This document shows, one piece after another, positions 47,597-57,974 of a DNA stretch of 64,000 nucleotides (position 1 is its first letter; the number at the start of each line of letters is the position of its first letter). The position numbers and the translations under genes are program-made. The stretch is from NCBI RefSeq assembly GCF_020151015.1, contig NZ_CP083746.1, positions 372,001 through 436,000 of the forward strand, written 5' to 3'. The DNA is from Pseudomonas sp. p1(2021b). GTDB taxonomy: Bacteria; Pseudomonadota; Gammaproteobacteria; Pseudomonadales; Pseudomonadaceae. Below the pieces are notes generated by a model. The model had not been told where the DNA came from. It searched no databases and saw only the letters and a list, made by a program, of their open reading frames with translations.

Positions 47597-48844
47597 ATGG
47601 CCATTGCAGTGCCCCTGAACGAAGGCGCAGGTAAAAGCCTCAAGCAGCGCCTCAAGCATGCCGAGCGCGTCAATCGCTGGAAGGCGCAGGCGTTGATCGC
47701 GCCGCTGGCGCTGTTCCTCTTGCTGGTGTTCTTGGTGCCGATCGCTGCGCTGTTGTACAAGAGCGTCGGCAACCCAGAGGTGGTGAACGGCCTGCCGCGT
47801 ACCGTCGAGGCCATCGCCCAGTGGGATGGCAAGGGCCTGCCGGGCGAGGACGTGTACAAGGTGCTCAGCGAGGACCTGGCCGAGTCGCGCAAGAAGCAGA
47901 CCCTGGGCGATCTTTCCAAACGCCTGAACATGGAGCTGGCTGGCTACCGCAGCCTGCTGGCCAAGACTGCCCGGGCCTTGCCGTTCAAGGCCGAGCCCGC
48001 CTCCTACAAGGACGCCCTGCAGGCGCTCGACGAGCGTTGGGGCGACCCGGCCTACTGGCAGGCGATCCGCCGCAACACCAGCACGGTCACGCCGTTCTAC
48101 CTGCTGGCGGCACTGGATCACCGCATCGATGACCTGGGCGAGGTGGCCAAGGCGACCCCTGACCAGGCCATCTACCTGGACATCTTCACCCGTACCCTGT
48201 GGATGGGCGTGGTGATCACCGCGATCTGCCTGGTGCTGGCCTACCCATTGGCCTACTTGCTGGCCAACCTGCCGACCCGGCAGAGCAACCTGCTGATGAT
48301 CCTGGTGTTGCTGCCGTTCTGGACGTCCATCCTGGTAAGGGTAGCGGCCTGGATCGTGCTGCTGCAGTCGGGCGGCCTGATCAACAGCGCACTGATGGCC
48401 ATGGGCATCATCGATGAGCCGCTGGAGCTGGTGTTCAACCGGACCGGCGTCTACATCTCGATGGTCCATATCCTGCTGCCCTTCATGATCCTGCCGCTGT
48501 ACAGCGTGATGAAGGGGATTTCGCCCAGCTACATGCGTGCAGCGATTTCCCTGGGTTGCCATCCGTTCGCCAGCTTCTGGCGGGTGTACTTCCCGCAGAC
48601 CTACGCCGGTGTCGGTGCCGGTTGCCTGCTGGTGTTCATCCTGGCCATCGGCTACTACATCACCCCGGCATTGCTGGGCAGCCCGAACGACCAGATGGTC
48701 AGCTACTTCGTCGCCTTCTATACCAACACCAGCATCAACTGGGGCATGGCCACCGCGCTGGGTGGGCTGTTGCTGCTGGCGACCGTGCTGCTGTACCTGA
48801 TCTATAGCTGGCTGGTCGGTGCCAGCCGCCTGCGCCTGAGCTGA
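47597..48844 (+). CDS. ABC transporter permease (PotB-like)
   Basis: The protein has 415 residues from the ATG at 47597. Membrane segment 1 (about 32-55) is followed by an unusually long periplasmic stretch (about 55-200), then five more segments. The EAA loop is represented by YMRAAISLGCHPFASFWRVY. Both the length and the large loop fit the PotB-type permeases of this Pseudomonas operon. It forms the channel with the next gene. Confidence 0.92.
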   Translation: MAIAVPLNEGAGKSLKQRLKHAERVNRWKAQALIAPLALFLLLVFLVPIAALLYKSVGNPEVVNGLPRTVEAIAQWDGKGLPGEDVYKVLSEDLAESRKKQTLGDLSKRLNMELAGYRSLLAKTARALPFKAEPASYKDALQALDERWGDPAYWQAIRRNTSTVTPFYLLAALDHRIDDLGEVAKATPDQAIYLDIFTRTLWMGVVITAICLVLAYPLAYLLANLPTRQSNLLMILVLLPFWTSILVRVAAWIVLLQSGGLINSALMAMGIIDEPLELVFNRTGVYISMVHILLPFMILPLYSVMKGISPSYMRAAISLGCHPFASFWRVYFPQTYAGVGAGCLLVFILAIGYYITPALLGSPNDQMVSYFVAFYTNTSINWGMATALGGLLLLATVLLYLIYSWLVGASRLRLS

Positions 48845-48856
48845 GGAGCCCTTGTC

Positions 48857-49684
48857 ATGCTGAGCCCTTACATGTCGCCCGTGGAGCGGGTCTGGTTCTA
48901 CAGCCTGCGCATCCTCTGTGGCCTGATCCTGTTGTTCCTGGTGCTCCCGGTGCTGGTGATCGTGCCGCTGTCCTTCAACAGCGGCAGCTTCCTGGTGTAT
49001 CCGCTGCAGGGCTTTTCGCTGCAGTGGTACCAGGACTTCTTCGCCTCGGCCGAATGGATGCGGGCGTTGAAGAACAGCATCATCGTCGCGCCGGCCGCCA
49101 CCGTGCTGGCGATGATCTTCGGTACCCTGGCCGCCATCGGCCTGACCCGCGGGGACTTCCCGGGCAAATCGCTGGTGATGGCCCTGGTGATTTCGCCCAT
49201 GGTGGTGCCGGTGGTGATCATCGGCGTGGCCAGCTACCTGTTCTTTGCCCCGCTGGGCATGGGCAACAGCTTCATTTCGTTGATCCTGGTGCATGCAGTG
49301 CTGGGCGTGCCGTTCGTCATCATCACCGTGTCGGCGACCTTGCAGGGCTTCAACTACAACCTGGTGCGGGCGGCGGCCAGCCTAGGCGCCTCGCCGCTGC
49401 TGACCTTCCGTCGGGTGACCTTGCCGCTGATCGCCCCGGGGGTGATCTCGGGGGCGCTGTTCGCCTTCGCCACTTCGTTCGACGAAGTGGTGGTGACGCT
49501 GTTCCTCGCCGGCCCCGAGCAGGCGACCCTGCCACGGCAGATGTTCAGCGGCATCCGCGAGAACCTGAGCCCGACCATCGCTGCAGCGGCGACCTTGCTG
49601 ATCGCATTCTCGGTGATCCTGCTGCTGACCCTGGAATGGTTGCGCGGGCGTAGCGAGAAGTTGCGGACCCAGCAGCCCGCCTGA
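48857..49684 (+). CDS. ABC transporter permease (PotC-like)
   Basis: The protein has 275 residues with six membrane segments and the EAA loop [20 protein letters not shown]. The ATG at 48857 has GAGGAG upstream, 12 bp after the preceding permease. It is the last gene of the transporter operon; a REP pair follows. Confidence 0.93.
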   Translation: MLSPYMSPVERVWFYSLRILCGLILLFLVLPVLVIVPLSFNSGSFLVYPLQGFSLQWYQDFFASAEWMRALKNSIIVAPAATVLAMIFGTLAAIGLTRGDFPGKSLVMALVISPMVVPVVIIGVASYLFFAPLGMGNSFISLILVHAVLGVPFVIITVSATLQGFNYNLVRAAASLGASPLLTFRRVTLPLIAPGVISGALFAFATSFDEVVVTLFLAGPEQATLPRQMFSGIRENLSPTIAAAATLLIAFSVILLLTLEWLRGRSEKLRTQQPA

Positions 49685-49707
49685 TCGTGGGTATCGACAC
49701 CGAACTT

Positions 49708-49780
49708 GTGGGAGCGGGCTTGCCCCGCGATTGCGGCAGTGAAGCCAACATCGCAATCGCGGGACAAGCCCGCTCCTACA
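49708..49780. repeat. REP pair between the transporter operon and rpe
   Basis: Two inverted REP units, 49708-49732 (core GCGGGCTTGCCCCGCGAT) and 49755-49780, form a head-to-head pair. The remainder of the gap up to 49880 should hold the rpe promoter. Confidence 0.85.
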
Positions 49781-49880
49781 GGTTCGGTGCTGGCGAGCGA
49801 TCGAATTGATACCAATCAGCCCTGATCCGCCTCCCTGAGTTACAATGCGCGCCACCGTGATTTCTGCCAACAGGTGCGCC

Positions 49881-50555
49881 ATGCAGCCCTACGCTATTGC
49901 CCCCTCCATCCTCTCCGCCGATTTCGCCCGCCTGGGCGAGGACGTCGACAAGGTACTGGCCGCCGGGGCCGACATCGTCCACTTCGATGTGATGGACAAC
50001 CACTACGTACCCAACCTGACCATCGGCCCGATGGTCTGCAGCGCCCTGCGCAAGTACGGCGTGACCGCACCGATCGACGTGCACCTGATGGTCAGCCCGG
50101 TCGATCGCATCATCGGTGACTTCATCGAGGCTGGCGCCACCTACATCACCTTCCACCCGGAAGCCTCCCAGCACATCGACCGCTCCTTGCAACTGATCCG
50201 CGACGGTGGCTGCAAGGCCGGCCTGGTGTTCAACCCGGCTACCAGCCTGGATGCGCTGAAATACGTGATGGACAAGGTCGACATGGTCCTGCTGATGAGC
50301 GTCAACCCAGGGTTCGGCGGGCAGAAGTTCATCCCCGGCACCCTCGACAAGCTGCGCGAAGCCCGCGCACTGATCGACGCCAGCGGCCGCGATATCCGCC
50401 TGGAGATCGATGGCGGCGTCAACGTCAACAACATTCGTGAGATCGCTGCCGCCGGTGCCGATACTTTCGTGGCCGGTTCGGCGATCTTCAATGCGCCGGA
50501 CTACCAGGAAGTCATCGCCAAGATGCGCGCCGAGCTGGCCCAGGCTCGCCCATGA
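49881..50555 (+). CDS. rpe: Ribulose-phosphate 3-epimerase
   Basis: The protein has 224 residues from [19 protein letters not shown], the family start. It is a TIM barrel with catalytic [23 protein letters not shown] and LEIDGGVN motifs. It interconverts ribulose-5-P and xylulose-5-P. Its stop overlaps the gph start by 4 nt. Confidence 0.97.
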   Translation: MQPYAIAPSILSADFARLGEDVDKVLAAGADIVHFDVMDNHYVPNLTIGPMVCSALRKYGVTAPIDVHLMVSPVDRIIGDFIEAGATYITFHPEASQHIDRSLQLIRDGGCKAGLVFNPATSLDALKYVMDKVDMVLLMSVNPGFGGQKFIPGTLDKLREARALIDASGRDIRLEIDGGVNVNNIREIAAAGADTFVAGSAIFNAPDYQEVIAKMRAELAQARP

Positions 50556-51370
50556 GCGGCTTCGAGCAGCTGTTCCCGGGAGCGCTGCCCAGGTTGGTGA
50601 TGTTCGATCTGGATGGCACCCTGATCGATTCGGTCCCTGACCTGGCTGCCGCCGTGGATCGTATGCTGCTCCAGTTGGGGCGCCCGCCCGCGGGCCTGGA
50701 GGCCGTGCGCCACTGGGTCGGCAACGGCGCCCAGGTCCTGGTCCGGCGTGCCCTGGCCGGTGGGCTGGACTACGATGCGGTCGACGACGAGCTGGCCGAA
50801 CAGGGCCTGGCCCTGTTCATGGAAGCCTATGGCCAAAGCCACGACCTGACGGTGGTCTACCCTGGGGTGCGCGATACCCTGCGCTGGTTGCGCAAGCAGG
50901 GTGTGGAGATGGCGCTGATCACCAACAAGCCCGAGCGCTTCGTCGGTCCGTTGCTGGACCAGATGAAGATCGGCCGCTATTTCCGCTGGATCATCGGCGG
51001 CGATACCCTGCCACAGAAAAAGCCCGACCCGGCTGCGCTGCTGTTCGTCATGAAGATGGCCGGCGTACGCCCCGAGCAGTCACTGTTCGTGGGGGACTCG
51101 CGCAGCGATGTACTGGCGGCCAAGGCGGCCGGGGTCAAGTGCGTGGGGCTGACCTACGGCTACAACCATGGGCGTCCGATCCATGAAGAATCGCCCAGCC
51201 TGGTCATCGACGACCTGCGTGCCCTGTTGCCAGGTTGCTTACTCCCGGCCACTGGGATAACGTTGGCGGACCTTCAGGCCTCACAAGACAGAGAGTCCAC
51301 CGTGGCGGTTACCGGCAAATTCTGGATGAAAGTCATCAAGGCCTTGGCCCGTTGGCGCTGGCGCGCCTGA
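50552..51370 (+). CDS. gph: Phosphoglycolate phosphatase
   Basis: The protein has 272 residues of the HAD type. It has motif [13 protein letters not shown], a Thr in [10 protein letters not shown], Lys in LPQKKPDP and motif [11 protein letters not shown]. It removes 2-phosphoglycolate formed during DNA repair. The last 14 codons plus stop are also the putative trpE leader peptide, in the same frame. The folded HAD domain is complete well before this tail (about residue 225). Confidence 0.95.
   Translation: MSGFEQLFPGALPRLVMFDLDGTLIDSVPDLAAAVDRMLLQLGRPPAGLEAVRHWVGNGAQVLVRRALAGGLDYDAVDDELAEQGLALFMEAYGQSHDLTVVYPGVRDTLRWLRKQGVEMALITNKPERFVGPLLDQMKIGRYFRWIIGGDTLPQKKPDPAALLFVMKMAGVRPEQSLFVGDSRSDVLAAKAAGVKCVGLTYGYNHGRPIHEESPSLVIDDLRALLPGCLLPATGITLADLQASQDRESTVAVTGKFWMKVIKALARWRWRA
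51326..51370 (+). promoter_or_regulatory. trpL: trpE leader peptide, nested in the gph 3' end
   Basis: A 14-codon frame encodes [14 protein letters not shown] with two Trp codons near its end, 70 bp before trpE. It is nearly identical to the leader before trpG (MRVIKAHARWRWRA). Attenuation of both trpE and trpGDC is known in Pseudomonas. It is in frame with gph and shares its stop codon. The region after it (51371-51440) has GC hairpins such as GCCGGCGCCTGCCGGC, but a strong T-run is not obvious. Confidence 0.7.
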
Positions 51371-51440
51371 CTCCTGCCCGCCGGCGCCTGCCGGCCCGTC
51401 CGCTTGCCCGACCCTATTGCTGCTTGCCACGAGGCTACCC

Positions 51441-52922
51441 ATGACCCGCGAAGAATTCCTGCGCCTGGCCGCTGCCGGCTATAACCGCATTCCCCTGGCC
51501 TGTGAAACCCTGGCCGACTTCGACACGCCGCTGTCGATCTACCTGAAGCTGGCCGACCAACCCAATTCCTACCTGCTCGAGTCTGTGCAGGGCGGCGAGA
51601 AGTGGGGCCGTTACTCGATGATCGGCCTGCCGTCGCGCACTGTGCTGCGGGTGCATGGCTACCAGGCGAGCATCCTGCAGGATGGCGAGCAGGTGGAAAG
51701 CCACGAGGTGGAAGACCCTCTGGCCTTCGTCGAGGCCTTCAAGGACCGCTACAAGGTGGCCGACATTCCGGGCCTGCCGCGTTTCAACGGCGGCCTGGTC
51801 GGTTACTTCGGCTATGACTGCGTGCGCTATGTGGAAAAGCGCCTGGGGGCGTGCCCGAACCCGGACCCGCTGGGTGTGCCGGATATCCTGCTGATGGTCT
51901 CCGACGCTGTGGTGGTGTTCGACAACCTGGCCGGCAAGATGCACGCCATCGTGCTGGTCGACCCGGCCCAGGAGCAGGCCTACGAACAGGGTCAGGCCCG
52001 CTTGCAGGGCCTGCTGGCCAAGCTGCGCGAGCCGATCACCCCGCGCCGCGGCCTGGACCTGAGCGGCCCGCTCGCCGCGGAGCCGGCGTTTCGCTCCAGC
52101 TATACCCGCGAGGACTACGAGAATGCGGTGGGGCGCATCAAGGAATACATCCTGGCCGGCGACTGCATGCAGGTGGTGCCGTCCCAGCGTATGTCCATCG
52201 ACTTCAAGGCCGCGCCGATCGACCTGTACCGTGCCTTGCGTTGCTTCAACCCGACGCCGTACATGTACTTCTTCAACTTCGGCGACTTCCATGTGGTCGG
52301 CAGCTCCCCCGAGGTGCTGGTACGGGTCGAGGACAACCTGGTCACCGTGCGGCCGATCGCCGGTACCCGCCCGCGTGGCGCGACCGAGGAAGCCGACCGG
52401 GCGCTGGAAGATGATCTGTTGTCCGACGACAAGGAAATTGCCGAGCACCTGATGCTCATCGACCTGGGGCGCAACGATGTGGGGCGGGTGTCGTCCACTG
52501 GCAGCGTGCGCCTGACCGAGAAGATGGTTATCGAGCGCTACTCCAACGTCATGCACATCGTTTCCAACGTCACCGGCCAACTGCGCGAAGGGCTGACCGC
52601 GATGGATGCGCTGCGTGCGATTCTGCCGGCCGGGACCTTGTCGGGGGCGCCGAAGATCCGCGCGATGGAGATCATCGACGAGCTGGAGCCGGTCAAGCGT
52701 GGCGTCTACGGAGGCGCGGTGGGCTATTTTGCCTGGAATGGCAACATGGATACCGCCATCGCCATCCGCACTGCGGTGATCAAGGACGGCGAGCTGCATG
52801 TGCAGGCCGGTGGTGGCATCGTGGCCGACTCGGTGCCAGCGTTGGAGTGGGAAGAAACCATCAACAAGCGCCGGGCGATGTTCCGCGCGGTGGCCCTGGC
52901 GGAGCAGACGCCACAAGCCTGA
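51441..52922 (+). CDS. trpE: Anthranilate synthase component I
   Basis: The protein has 493 residues. The feedback site motif LLES is in [18 protein letters not shown], and the C-terminal chorismate-binding domain has IAGTRPRG and [13 protein letters not shown]. It makes anthranilate from chorismate with TrpG. It is separate from trpGDC, with estA in between, and has its own Trp leader, the typical Pseudomonas layout. Confidence 0.97.
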   Translation: MTREEFLRLAAAGYNRIPLACETLADFDTPLSIYLKLADQPNSYLLESVQGGEKWGRYSMIGLPSRTVLRVHGYQASILQDGEQVESHEVEDPLAFVEAFKDRYKVADIPGLPRFNGGLVGYFGYDCVRYVEKRLGACPNPDPLGVPDILLMVSDAVVVFDNLAGKMHAIVLVDPAQEQAYEQGQARLQGLLAKLREPITPRRGLDLSGPLAAEPAFRSSYTREDYENAVGRIKEYILAGDCMQVVPSQRMSIDFKAAPIDLYRALRCFNPTPYMYFFNFGDFHVVGSSPEVLVRVEDNLVTVRPIAGTRPRGATEEADRALEDDLLSDDKEIAEHLMLIDLGRNDVGRVSSTGSVRLTEKMVIERYSNVMHIVSNVTGQLREGLTAMDALRAILPAGTLSGAPKIRAMEIIDELEPVKRGVYGGAVGYFAWNGNMDTAIAIRTAVIKDGELHVQAGGGIVADSVPALEWEETINKRRAMFRAVALAEQTPQA

Positions 52923-52939
52923 TGGACCTTGCATGATTG

Positions 52940-52967
52940 AACGGCGCCGGAAGGGCGCCGTTTCTTT
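52940..52967 (+). terminator. trpE terminator
   Basis: AACGGCGCC and GGCGCCGTT form a 9-bp stem with a GGAAG loop, followed by TCTTTTT. It lies 18 bp after the trpE stop. Confidence 0.88.
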
Positions 52968-52983
52968 TTGGGGCTGCCTGGCA

Positions 52984-53059
52984 GCCCATCGCGGGACAAG
53001 CCCGCACCTACAGCGTCAGCGGCGGCCTTTGTAGGAGCGGGCTTGCCCCGCGATGGGCC
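52984..53059. repeat. REP pair between trpE and estA
   Basis: Inverted REP units at 52984-53012 and 53030-53059 (cores GCGGGACAAGCCCGC and GCGGGCTTGCCCCGC) fill the gap between the convergent genes. Confidence 0.85.
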
Positions 53060-53077
53060 GCACTGCGGCCCCTGCGT

Positions 53078-54943
53078 TCAAAAGTCCAGGCTCAATGCCA
53101 GGCTCACGCCTTGCTGGGTCACGTCATCACTCTTGCGCCAGTTGTAGTTCCCGCGCACATGCACCCCCGCCACCAGCTCATGGGTAAGCCCCAGGCTGAC
53201 CCGCGTCAGGTTACTGTCCGGCGTATAGCCTGTAAGCGTGAAGTCGTGGGCCGGCAGGCTGGTCAGGTGCATGGTCAGGTCTTGGCGATCGTCTTCGAAC
53301 TCATGCTCACGAGCGACTTCGGCGAACAGCCGGGTACCCGGCGTGAACTGATAGCCGCCTTGCAGGCCAAGCCCCAGGCGTCGCGACGTCCGCTCCTGGT
53401 CATCGAATGCCAGGGCCGTGGAGCGTCCGCTTTTCTCCTCGTAGCCATCGACCTTGACCCGCGCGTAGTCAGCGCTGACGAAGGGCGACAATTGCCAGAC
53501 GCTTTGCTCGGCCGCCAGGTTGTACCCCAGCCGGCCCGTGACCGCCCAGGCTTCGCCATCGGTGTCGCCTTTCTCGCTGCGCTCGCCGGCGCCGAGCGCG
53601 AAGGTGCGCTTGAGGTCGTGGTAGTCCAGGTGCCCGGCGGTCAACGCCGCGTCCCCCCACCACCGGCCTTGGCGATACTGGGCGAATACCGTGGCGAGGT
53701 AGCTGTCGAGCTTGTAGTCCGAGTCGTGCTCGCCGGCTTCGAGTTTTTGCCGGTTCACGCCTGCGGCCAGGCCGATGCGCCAGGCGTCGTCGAGCCGGTA
53801 GCTGCCGCCCAGGGTCAGGTTGTAGCCGCGGCCATCACCGCTGGCGCCGCTGCGCTGGCCGTCGAAGTCCAAATCCTGGGCGCCCGTGGCGACGAACGGT
53901 TGCCATTGGCCAACCGCCTGCCAAGGGGCCTGCCATTGATTGCGCAATTCGTCCTGGTGGGTACGGAGATTGCCGTGGGCCATTTCTGGCAGCAGCGTCA
54001 GTTCCCAGGGGGCGGCCAGGATCGAATAGCCATAGTCGGCGATCAGTTGCTGGCCGGCGATGGTCGGGTGGACCGAGTCGTTGAACAGCAGCTTGGTCGG
54101 GTCCGGCGCGGTGCCGTTGGCGCCATACACCGGGTTGCCCACGCAGCCTTCGCCGCTGTAGCAGGTGCCGACCAGGTTCTGGTCGGTCGCCAGGCCGAAC
54201 TCGGCGGGGCTCGCCAGGGCTTCCTGGAGCAGCATCGGGATGTTCAGCGGGATGATCTGGGCATCGATCTGCCCGAGCTGGTTCAGCAATGACTGGTTGA
54301 ATACGCCGGACAATTGCGACAGCGGGCCTTCCAGTGGCGTGCCGCTGTAGTTGGGTGTCTGGCCCAGGTCTGGCAACAGCCAGACCATGATGTAACGTGC
54401 TCCACCCTGTTGCAGTGCCTGGGCGCTGGCCGCCAGGCGCCCGCCTGCAGCTGCGGCGTCTGCCGGGGTATTGACCAGGCCTTGGAGGAAGTCATTGCCG
54501 CCACCGGTCAGGTAGTACAAGGCGTTGGGGTCGGCGAGCTTGCCATTGGCCAGGTAGCCGTCGCGCTCGCGCAATACCGTGCCCGCCCCAGGGCGGCCGG
54601 GCGGAATGACGGTGCGCGAGGTCTCGAGGATCGAATCGAGTATCTGTTGGGTGGTGTAGCCGCCGACGGCCCAGTTGTTGCCATCGGGCCGGGTGCCAAT
54701 GGAGGTGGAGGGGTTCAGCTCCTCGGGCGCGACCCCCAGCCGGCTGCCGAGGATCATCGGCGTGACCGGCGCATAGCTGCCATCGGCGTTGCGGTTGGTG
54801 AAGCGCAGGCCGAACTGCCCGGCATCGCTGAGGCTGTCGCCGAACACGATCATCGAGGAGTAGGGCGACGGCGCTGCCATGGCATGGCTGCAGGAAAGGG
54901 CCAGCAGGCCCAGCAAGGAGCGAAGAAAGGGTGGTTTTTGCAT
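53078..54943 (-). CDS. estA: Autotransporter GDSL esterase EstA
   Basis: The protein has 621 residues. It has a signal peptide (about 1-23), GDSL passenger domain with [21 protein letters not shown] and catalytic DSVHPT near 290, and a C-terminal 12-strand autotransporter barrel (about 350-621) ending in Phe. It is displayed on the outer membrane and hydrolyses esters; the P. aeruginosa homologue affects rhamnolipid production and motility. It lies on the opposite strand between trpE and trpGDC. Confidence 0.93.
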   Translation of the reverse strand: MQKPPFLRSLLGLLALSCSHAMAAPSPYSSMIVFGDSLSDAGQFGLRFTNRNADGSYAPVTPMILGSRLGVAPEELNPSTSIGTRPDGNNWAVGGYTTQQILDSILETSRTVIPPGRPGAGTVLRERDGYLANGKLADPNALYYLTGGGNDFLQGLVNTPADAAAAGGRLAASAQALQQGGARYIMVWLLPDLGQTPNYSGTPLEGPLSQLSGVFNQSLLNQLGQIDAQIIPLNIPMLLQEALASPAEFGLATDQNLVGTCYSGEGCVGNPVYGANGTAPDPTKLLFNDSVHPTIAGQQLIADYGYSILAAPWELTLLPEMAHGNLRTHQDELRNQWQAPWQAVGQWQPFVATGAQDLDFDGQRSGASGDGRGYNLTLGGSYRLDDAWRIGLAAGVNRQKLEAGEHDSDYKLDSYLATVFAQYRQGRWWGDAALTAGHLDYHDLKRTFALGAGERSEKGDTDGEAWAVTGRLGYNLAAEQSVWQLSPFVSADYARVKVDGYEEKSGRSTALAFDDQERTSRRLGLGLQGGYQFTPGTRLFAEVAREHEFEDDRQDLTMHLTSLPAHDFTLTGYTPDSNLTRVSLGLTHELVAGVHVRGNYNWRKSDDVTQQGVSLALSLDF

Positions 54944-55319
54944 GGAGAAAGATCCTTTTCATTGTTTTTATCAGGACAAGCCGATTGACCTTAGCAAACC
55001 TGTGGTCATTCTTCCCGAGTGGATTCGTTTCGCCGTGTTTACGGGCATATTGCACCCGCCGTCCCGGTAGGCTACTGTGCCGTGACGTATGAGCGAGACC
55101 TAATCCTGTGTTGATCGTCAGCAAACTCTTGATGCGCGTTATCAAGGCCCACGCCCGTTGGCGTTGGCGCGCCTGACTTTATCTCCTGCCGGCCAGCCCG
55201 GCCCGTCCCCGTTTGCCTCCCAGCTGTTTCACCGAGCGCACCTCGCGCGATAGCCCGCCTTTGCGTCCGGCGCTGGAAGGTTCGAATTCAAAGTCAGTAG
55301 ATTCAAGAGGTTCAACCCG
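54944..55319. promoter_or_regulatory. estA promoter and trpGDC leader region
   Basis: This 376-bp divergent region holds no full gene. The left part should carry the estA promoter. The right part encodes the trp leader (55108-55176) and a GC-rich stretch (55185-55290) with possible alternative hairpins before trpG, as expected for an attenuator. Confidence 0.6.
55108..55176 (+). promoter_or_regulatory. trpL: trpGDC leader peptide
   Basis: A short frame ends in MRVIKAHARWRWRA (ATG at 55132, stop 55174-55176); an upstream GTG (55108) or TTG (55111) would extend it to 22 or 21 residues. Two Trp codons separated by one Arg codon match the trpE leader exactly, and homology to 51326-51370 continues just beyond the stop. 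Stalling at the Trp codons should control transcription into trpG. Confidence 0.75.
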
Positions 55320-55913
55320 ATGTTACTGATGATCGACAATTACGACTCCTTCACCTACAACGTCGTTCAATACCTGGGCGAGCTGGGTGCCGAGGTCAAG
55401 GTCATTCGCAACGATGAAATGACCATCGACCAGATCGAAGCCCTCAACCCCGAGCGCATCGTGGTTTCTCCCGGGCCCTGCACACCGAGCGAGGCGGGCG
55501 TCTCCATCGAGGCCATCCTGCATTTTGCCGGCAAGCTGCCGATCCTCGGCGTGTGTCTTGGGCACCAGTCCATCGGCCAGGCCTTCGGCGGTGACGTGGT
55601 ACGTGCCCGCCAGGTGATGCACGGCAAGACCAGCCCGGTCCACCATCGCGACCTGGGTGTGTTCGCCGGGCTCAACAACCCGCTCACCGTGACCCGCTAC
55701 CATTCCCTGGTGGTCAAGCGTGAAACCTTGCCCGACTGCCTGGAAGTGACGGCCTGGACCGCCCACGCCGATGGCTCGGTCGACGAGATCATGGGCCTGC
55801 GCCACAAGACGCTGAACATCGAAGGGGTGCAGTTCCACCCCGAATCGATCCTCACCGAGCAGGGGCACGAACTGTTCGCCAACTTCCTCAAGCAGACCGG
55901 CGGCCGCCGCTAA
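55320..55913 (+). CDS. trpG: Anthranilate synthase component II (glutamine amidotransferase)
   Basis: The protein has 197 residues. It starts [20 protein letters not shown], with nucleophile Cys in [15 protein letters not shown] and the His-Glu pair in [13 protein letters not shown]. It supplies ammonia to TrpE. It is the first gene of trpGDC, with trpD 9 bp downstream. The same subunit may serve PabB in folate synthesis. Confidence 0.97.
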   Translation: MLLMIDNYDSFTYNVVQYLGELGAEVKVIRNDEMTIDQIEALNPERIVVSPGPCTPSEAGVSIEAILHFAGKLPILGVCLGHQSIGQAFGGDVVRARQVMHGKTSPVHHRDLGVFAGLNNPLTVTRYHSLVVKRETLPDCLEVTAWTAHADGSVDEIMGLRHKTLNIEGVQFHPESILTEQGHELFANFLKQTGGRR

Positions 55914-55922
55914 GGATCGAAC

Positions 55923-56972
55923 ATGGATATCAAGAGCGCGCTGGGCCGTATCGTCGGCCACCTGGACCTCACCACCGAGGAAATGCGCGACGTCATGCGC
56001 CAGATCATGACCGGCCAGTGCAGCGAGGCACAGATCGGTGCCTTCCTGATGGGCATGCGCATGAAGAGCGAGAGCATCGACGAGATCGTCGGCGCCGTGT
56101 CGGTGATGCGTGAGCTGGCCGACAAGGTCGAGCTCAAGACCCTGGACGGTGTCGTCGACATCGTCGGTACCGGCGGCGACGGTGCCAATATTTTCAACGT
56201 GTCCACCGCGTCGTCCTTCGTCCTGGCGGCGGCCGGTTGCACCGTGGCCAAGCATGGTAACCGCGCGGTTTCCGGCAAGAGCGGCAGTGCTGACCTGCTG
56301 GAGGCTGCTGGTATCTATTTGAACCTGACCCCGGTCCAGGTCGCCCGCTGCATCGACAGCCTGGGGATCGGCTTCATGTTCGCCCAGACCCACCACAGTG
56401 CCATGAAGTACGCCGCTGGCCCACGCCGTGACCTGGGGCTGCGCACGCTGTTCAACATGCTTGGCCCGCTTACGAATCCGGCCGGTGTGAAGCACCAGGT
56501 GGTCGGAGTGTTCACCCAGGCCTTGTGCCGCCCCTTGGCCGAAGTGTTGCAGCGCCTGGGCAGCAAGCATGTGCTGGTGGTGCATTCCAAGGACGGCCTG
56601 GACGAGTTCAGCCTCGCCGCGCCGACCTTCGTGGCCGAACTGAAGAATGACCAGATCACCGAATACTGGGTCGAGCCCGAAGACCTTGGCATGAAGAGCC
56701 AGAGCCTGCATGGCCTGGCGGTCGAGGGGCCGCAGGCTTCGCTGGAGCTGATCCGCGATGCGCTTGGCCGGCGCAAGACCGAGAACGGCCAGAAGGCTGC
56801 CGAAATGATCGTGCTCAATGCCGGTGCGGCCCTGTATGCCGCCGATCATGCGATGACCCTCAAGGGCGGCGTCGAGCTGGCCCATGACGTGCTGCACACT
56901 GGCCTTGCCTGGGAGAAGCTGCAGGAGCTGGGTGCCTTTACCGCCGTATTCAAGCAGGAGAACGAAGCATGA
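55923..56972 (+). CDS. trpD: Anthranilate phosphoribosyltransferase
   Basis: The protein has 349 residues with the PRPP-binding [17 protein letters not shown] motif near 80 and [19 protein letters not shown]. It joins anthranilate to PRPP. It overlaps trpC by 4 nt. Confidence 0.97.
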   Translation: MDIKSALGRIVGHLDLTTEEMRDVMRQIMTGQCSEAQIGAFLMGMRMKSESIDEIVGAVSVMRELADKVELKTLDGVVDIVGTGGDGANIFNVSTASSFVLAAAGCTVAKHGNRAVSGKSGSADLLEAAGIYLNLTPVQVARCIDSLGIGFMFAQTHHSAMKYAAGPRRDLGLRTLFNMLGPLTNPAGVKHQVVGVFTQALCRPLAEVLQRLGSKHVLVVHSKDGLDEFSLAAPTFVAELKNDQITEYWVEPEDLGMKSQSLHGLAVEGPQASLELIRDALGRRKTENGQKAAEMIVLNAGAALYAADHAMTLKGGVELAHDVLHTGLAWEKLQELGAFTAVFKQENEA

Positions 56973-57805
56973 GCGTGCCGACGGTGCTGGAGAAGATCCT
57001 TGCCCGCAAGGTCGAGGAAGTGGCCGAGCGCAGTGCCCGGGTCAGCCTGGCCGAGGTCGAGCGCCTGGCCAAGGCAGCCGATGCGCCGCGTGGCTTTGCC
57101 CAGGCGTTGATCGAACAGGCCAAGCGCAAGCAGCCGGCGGTGATCGCCGAAATCAAGAAGGCTTCGCCCAGCAAGGGGGTGATCCGCGAACATTTCGTGC
57201 CCGCCGACATCGCGGTCAGCTACGAGAAAGGTGGGGCGACCTGCCTGTCGGTGCTGACCGATGTGGACTACTTCCAGGGCGGCGATGCCTACCTGCAACA
57301 GGCCCGCGCCGCCTGCGCGCTGCCGGTGATTCGCAAGGATTTCCTGATCGACCCGTACCAGGTCGTGGAAGCCCGCGCCCTGGGCGCCGACTGCGTGTTG
57401 CTCATCGTCGCCGCGCTGGATGACGTGCGCATGGCTGAACTGGCGGCCACCGCCAAGGACGTCGGGCTCGACGTGCTGGTGGAAGTGCATGACGGTGACG
57501 AGCTGGAGCGCGCCCTGAACACCCTCGATACACCACTGGTAGGGGTGAACAACCGTAACCTGCACACCTTCGAGGTCAGCCTGGAAACCACCCTCGACCT
57601 GTTGCCACGTATCCCGCGTGACCGGCTGGCCATCACCGAGAGCGGCATCCTCAATCGCGCTGACGTGGAGCTGATGGAGATCAACGAGGTGTACTCGTTC
57701 CTGGTGGGTGAGGCATTCATGCGCGCCGAGCAGCCGGGGCTGGAGTTGCAGCGTTTGTTCTTCCCCGAGCGGGCGGTGAAGACCGTGGGTCAGGCGTTGG
57801 ACTGA
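56969..57805 (+). CDS. trpC: Indole-3-glycerol-phosphate synthase
   Basis: The protein has 278 residues, a TIM barrel with [25 protein letters not shown] and [13 protein letters not shown] motifs. It closes the indole ring in tryptophan synthesis. Unlike E. coli it is not fused to TrpF. It is the last gene of the operon, with a strong terminator 9 bp downstream. Confidence 0.97.
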   Translation: MSVPTVLEKILARKVEEVAERSARVSLAEVERLAKAADAPRGFAQALIEQAKRKQPAVIAEIKKASPSKGVIREHFVPADIAVSYEKGGATCLSVLTDVDYFQGGDAYLQQARAACALPVIRKDFLIDPYQVVEARALGADCVLLIVAALDDVRMAELAATAKDVGLDVLVEVHDGDELERALNTLDTPLVGVNNRNLHTFEVSLETTLDLLPRIPRDRLAITESGILNRADVELMEINEVYSFLVGEAFMRAEQPGLELQRLFFPERAVKTVGQALD

Positions 57806-57813
57806 TCGAATCG

Positions 57814-57838
57814 AAAGCCGGCGTTTGCCGGCTTTTTT
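57814..57838 (+). terminator. trpGDC terminator
   Basis: AAAGCCGGC and GCCGGCTTT form a 9-bp stem with a GTTT loop and a run of six T, a textbook intrinsic terminator. Confidence 0.93.
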
Positions 57839-57851
57839 ATGTGATTGTCAT

Positions 57852-57948
57852 GGCCCGATCGCGGGACAAGCCCGCTCCTACAAGAGCTATTGCTCGTCTG
57901 GTCAGCGGGAACTCCGTGGGAGCGGGCTTGCCCCGCGATTGGGCCCGG
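57852..57948. repeat. REP pair after trpC
   Basis: Inverted REP units at 57852-57883 and 57916-57948 (cores GCGGGACAAGCCCGC and GCGGGCTTGCCCCGC) lie between the trpC terminator and the lipoate-ligase-like gene. Confidence 0.85.
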
Positions 57949-57974
57949 CGAAAAAACTATCAAAGGTAAAGTTG

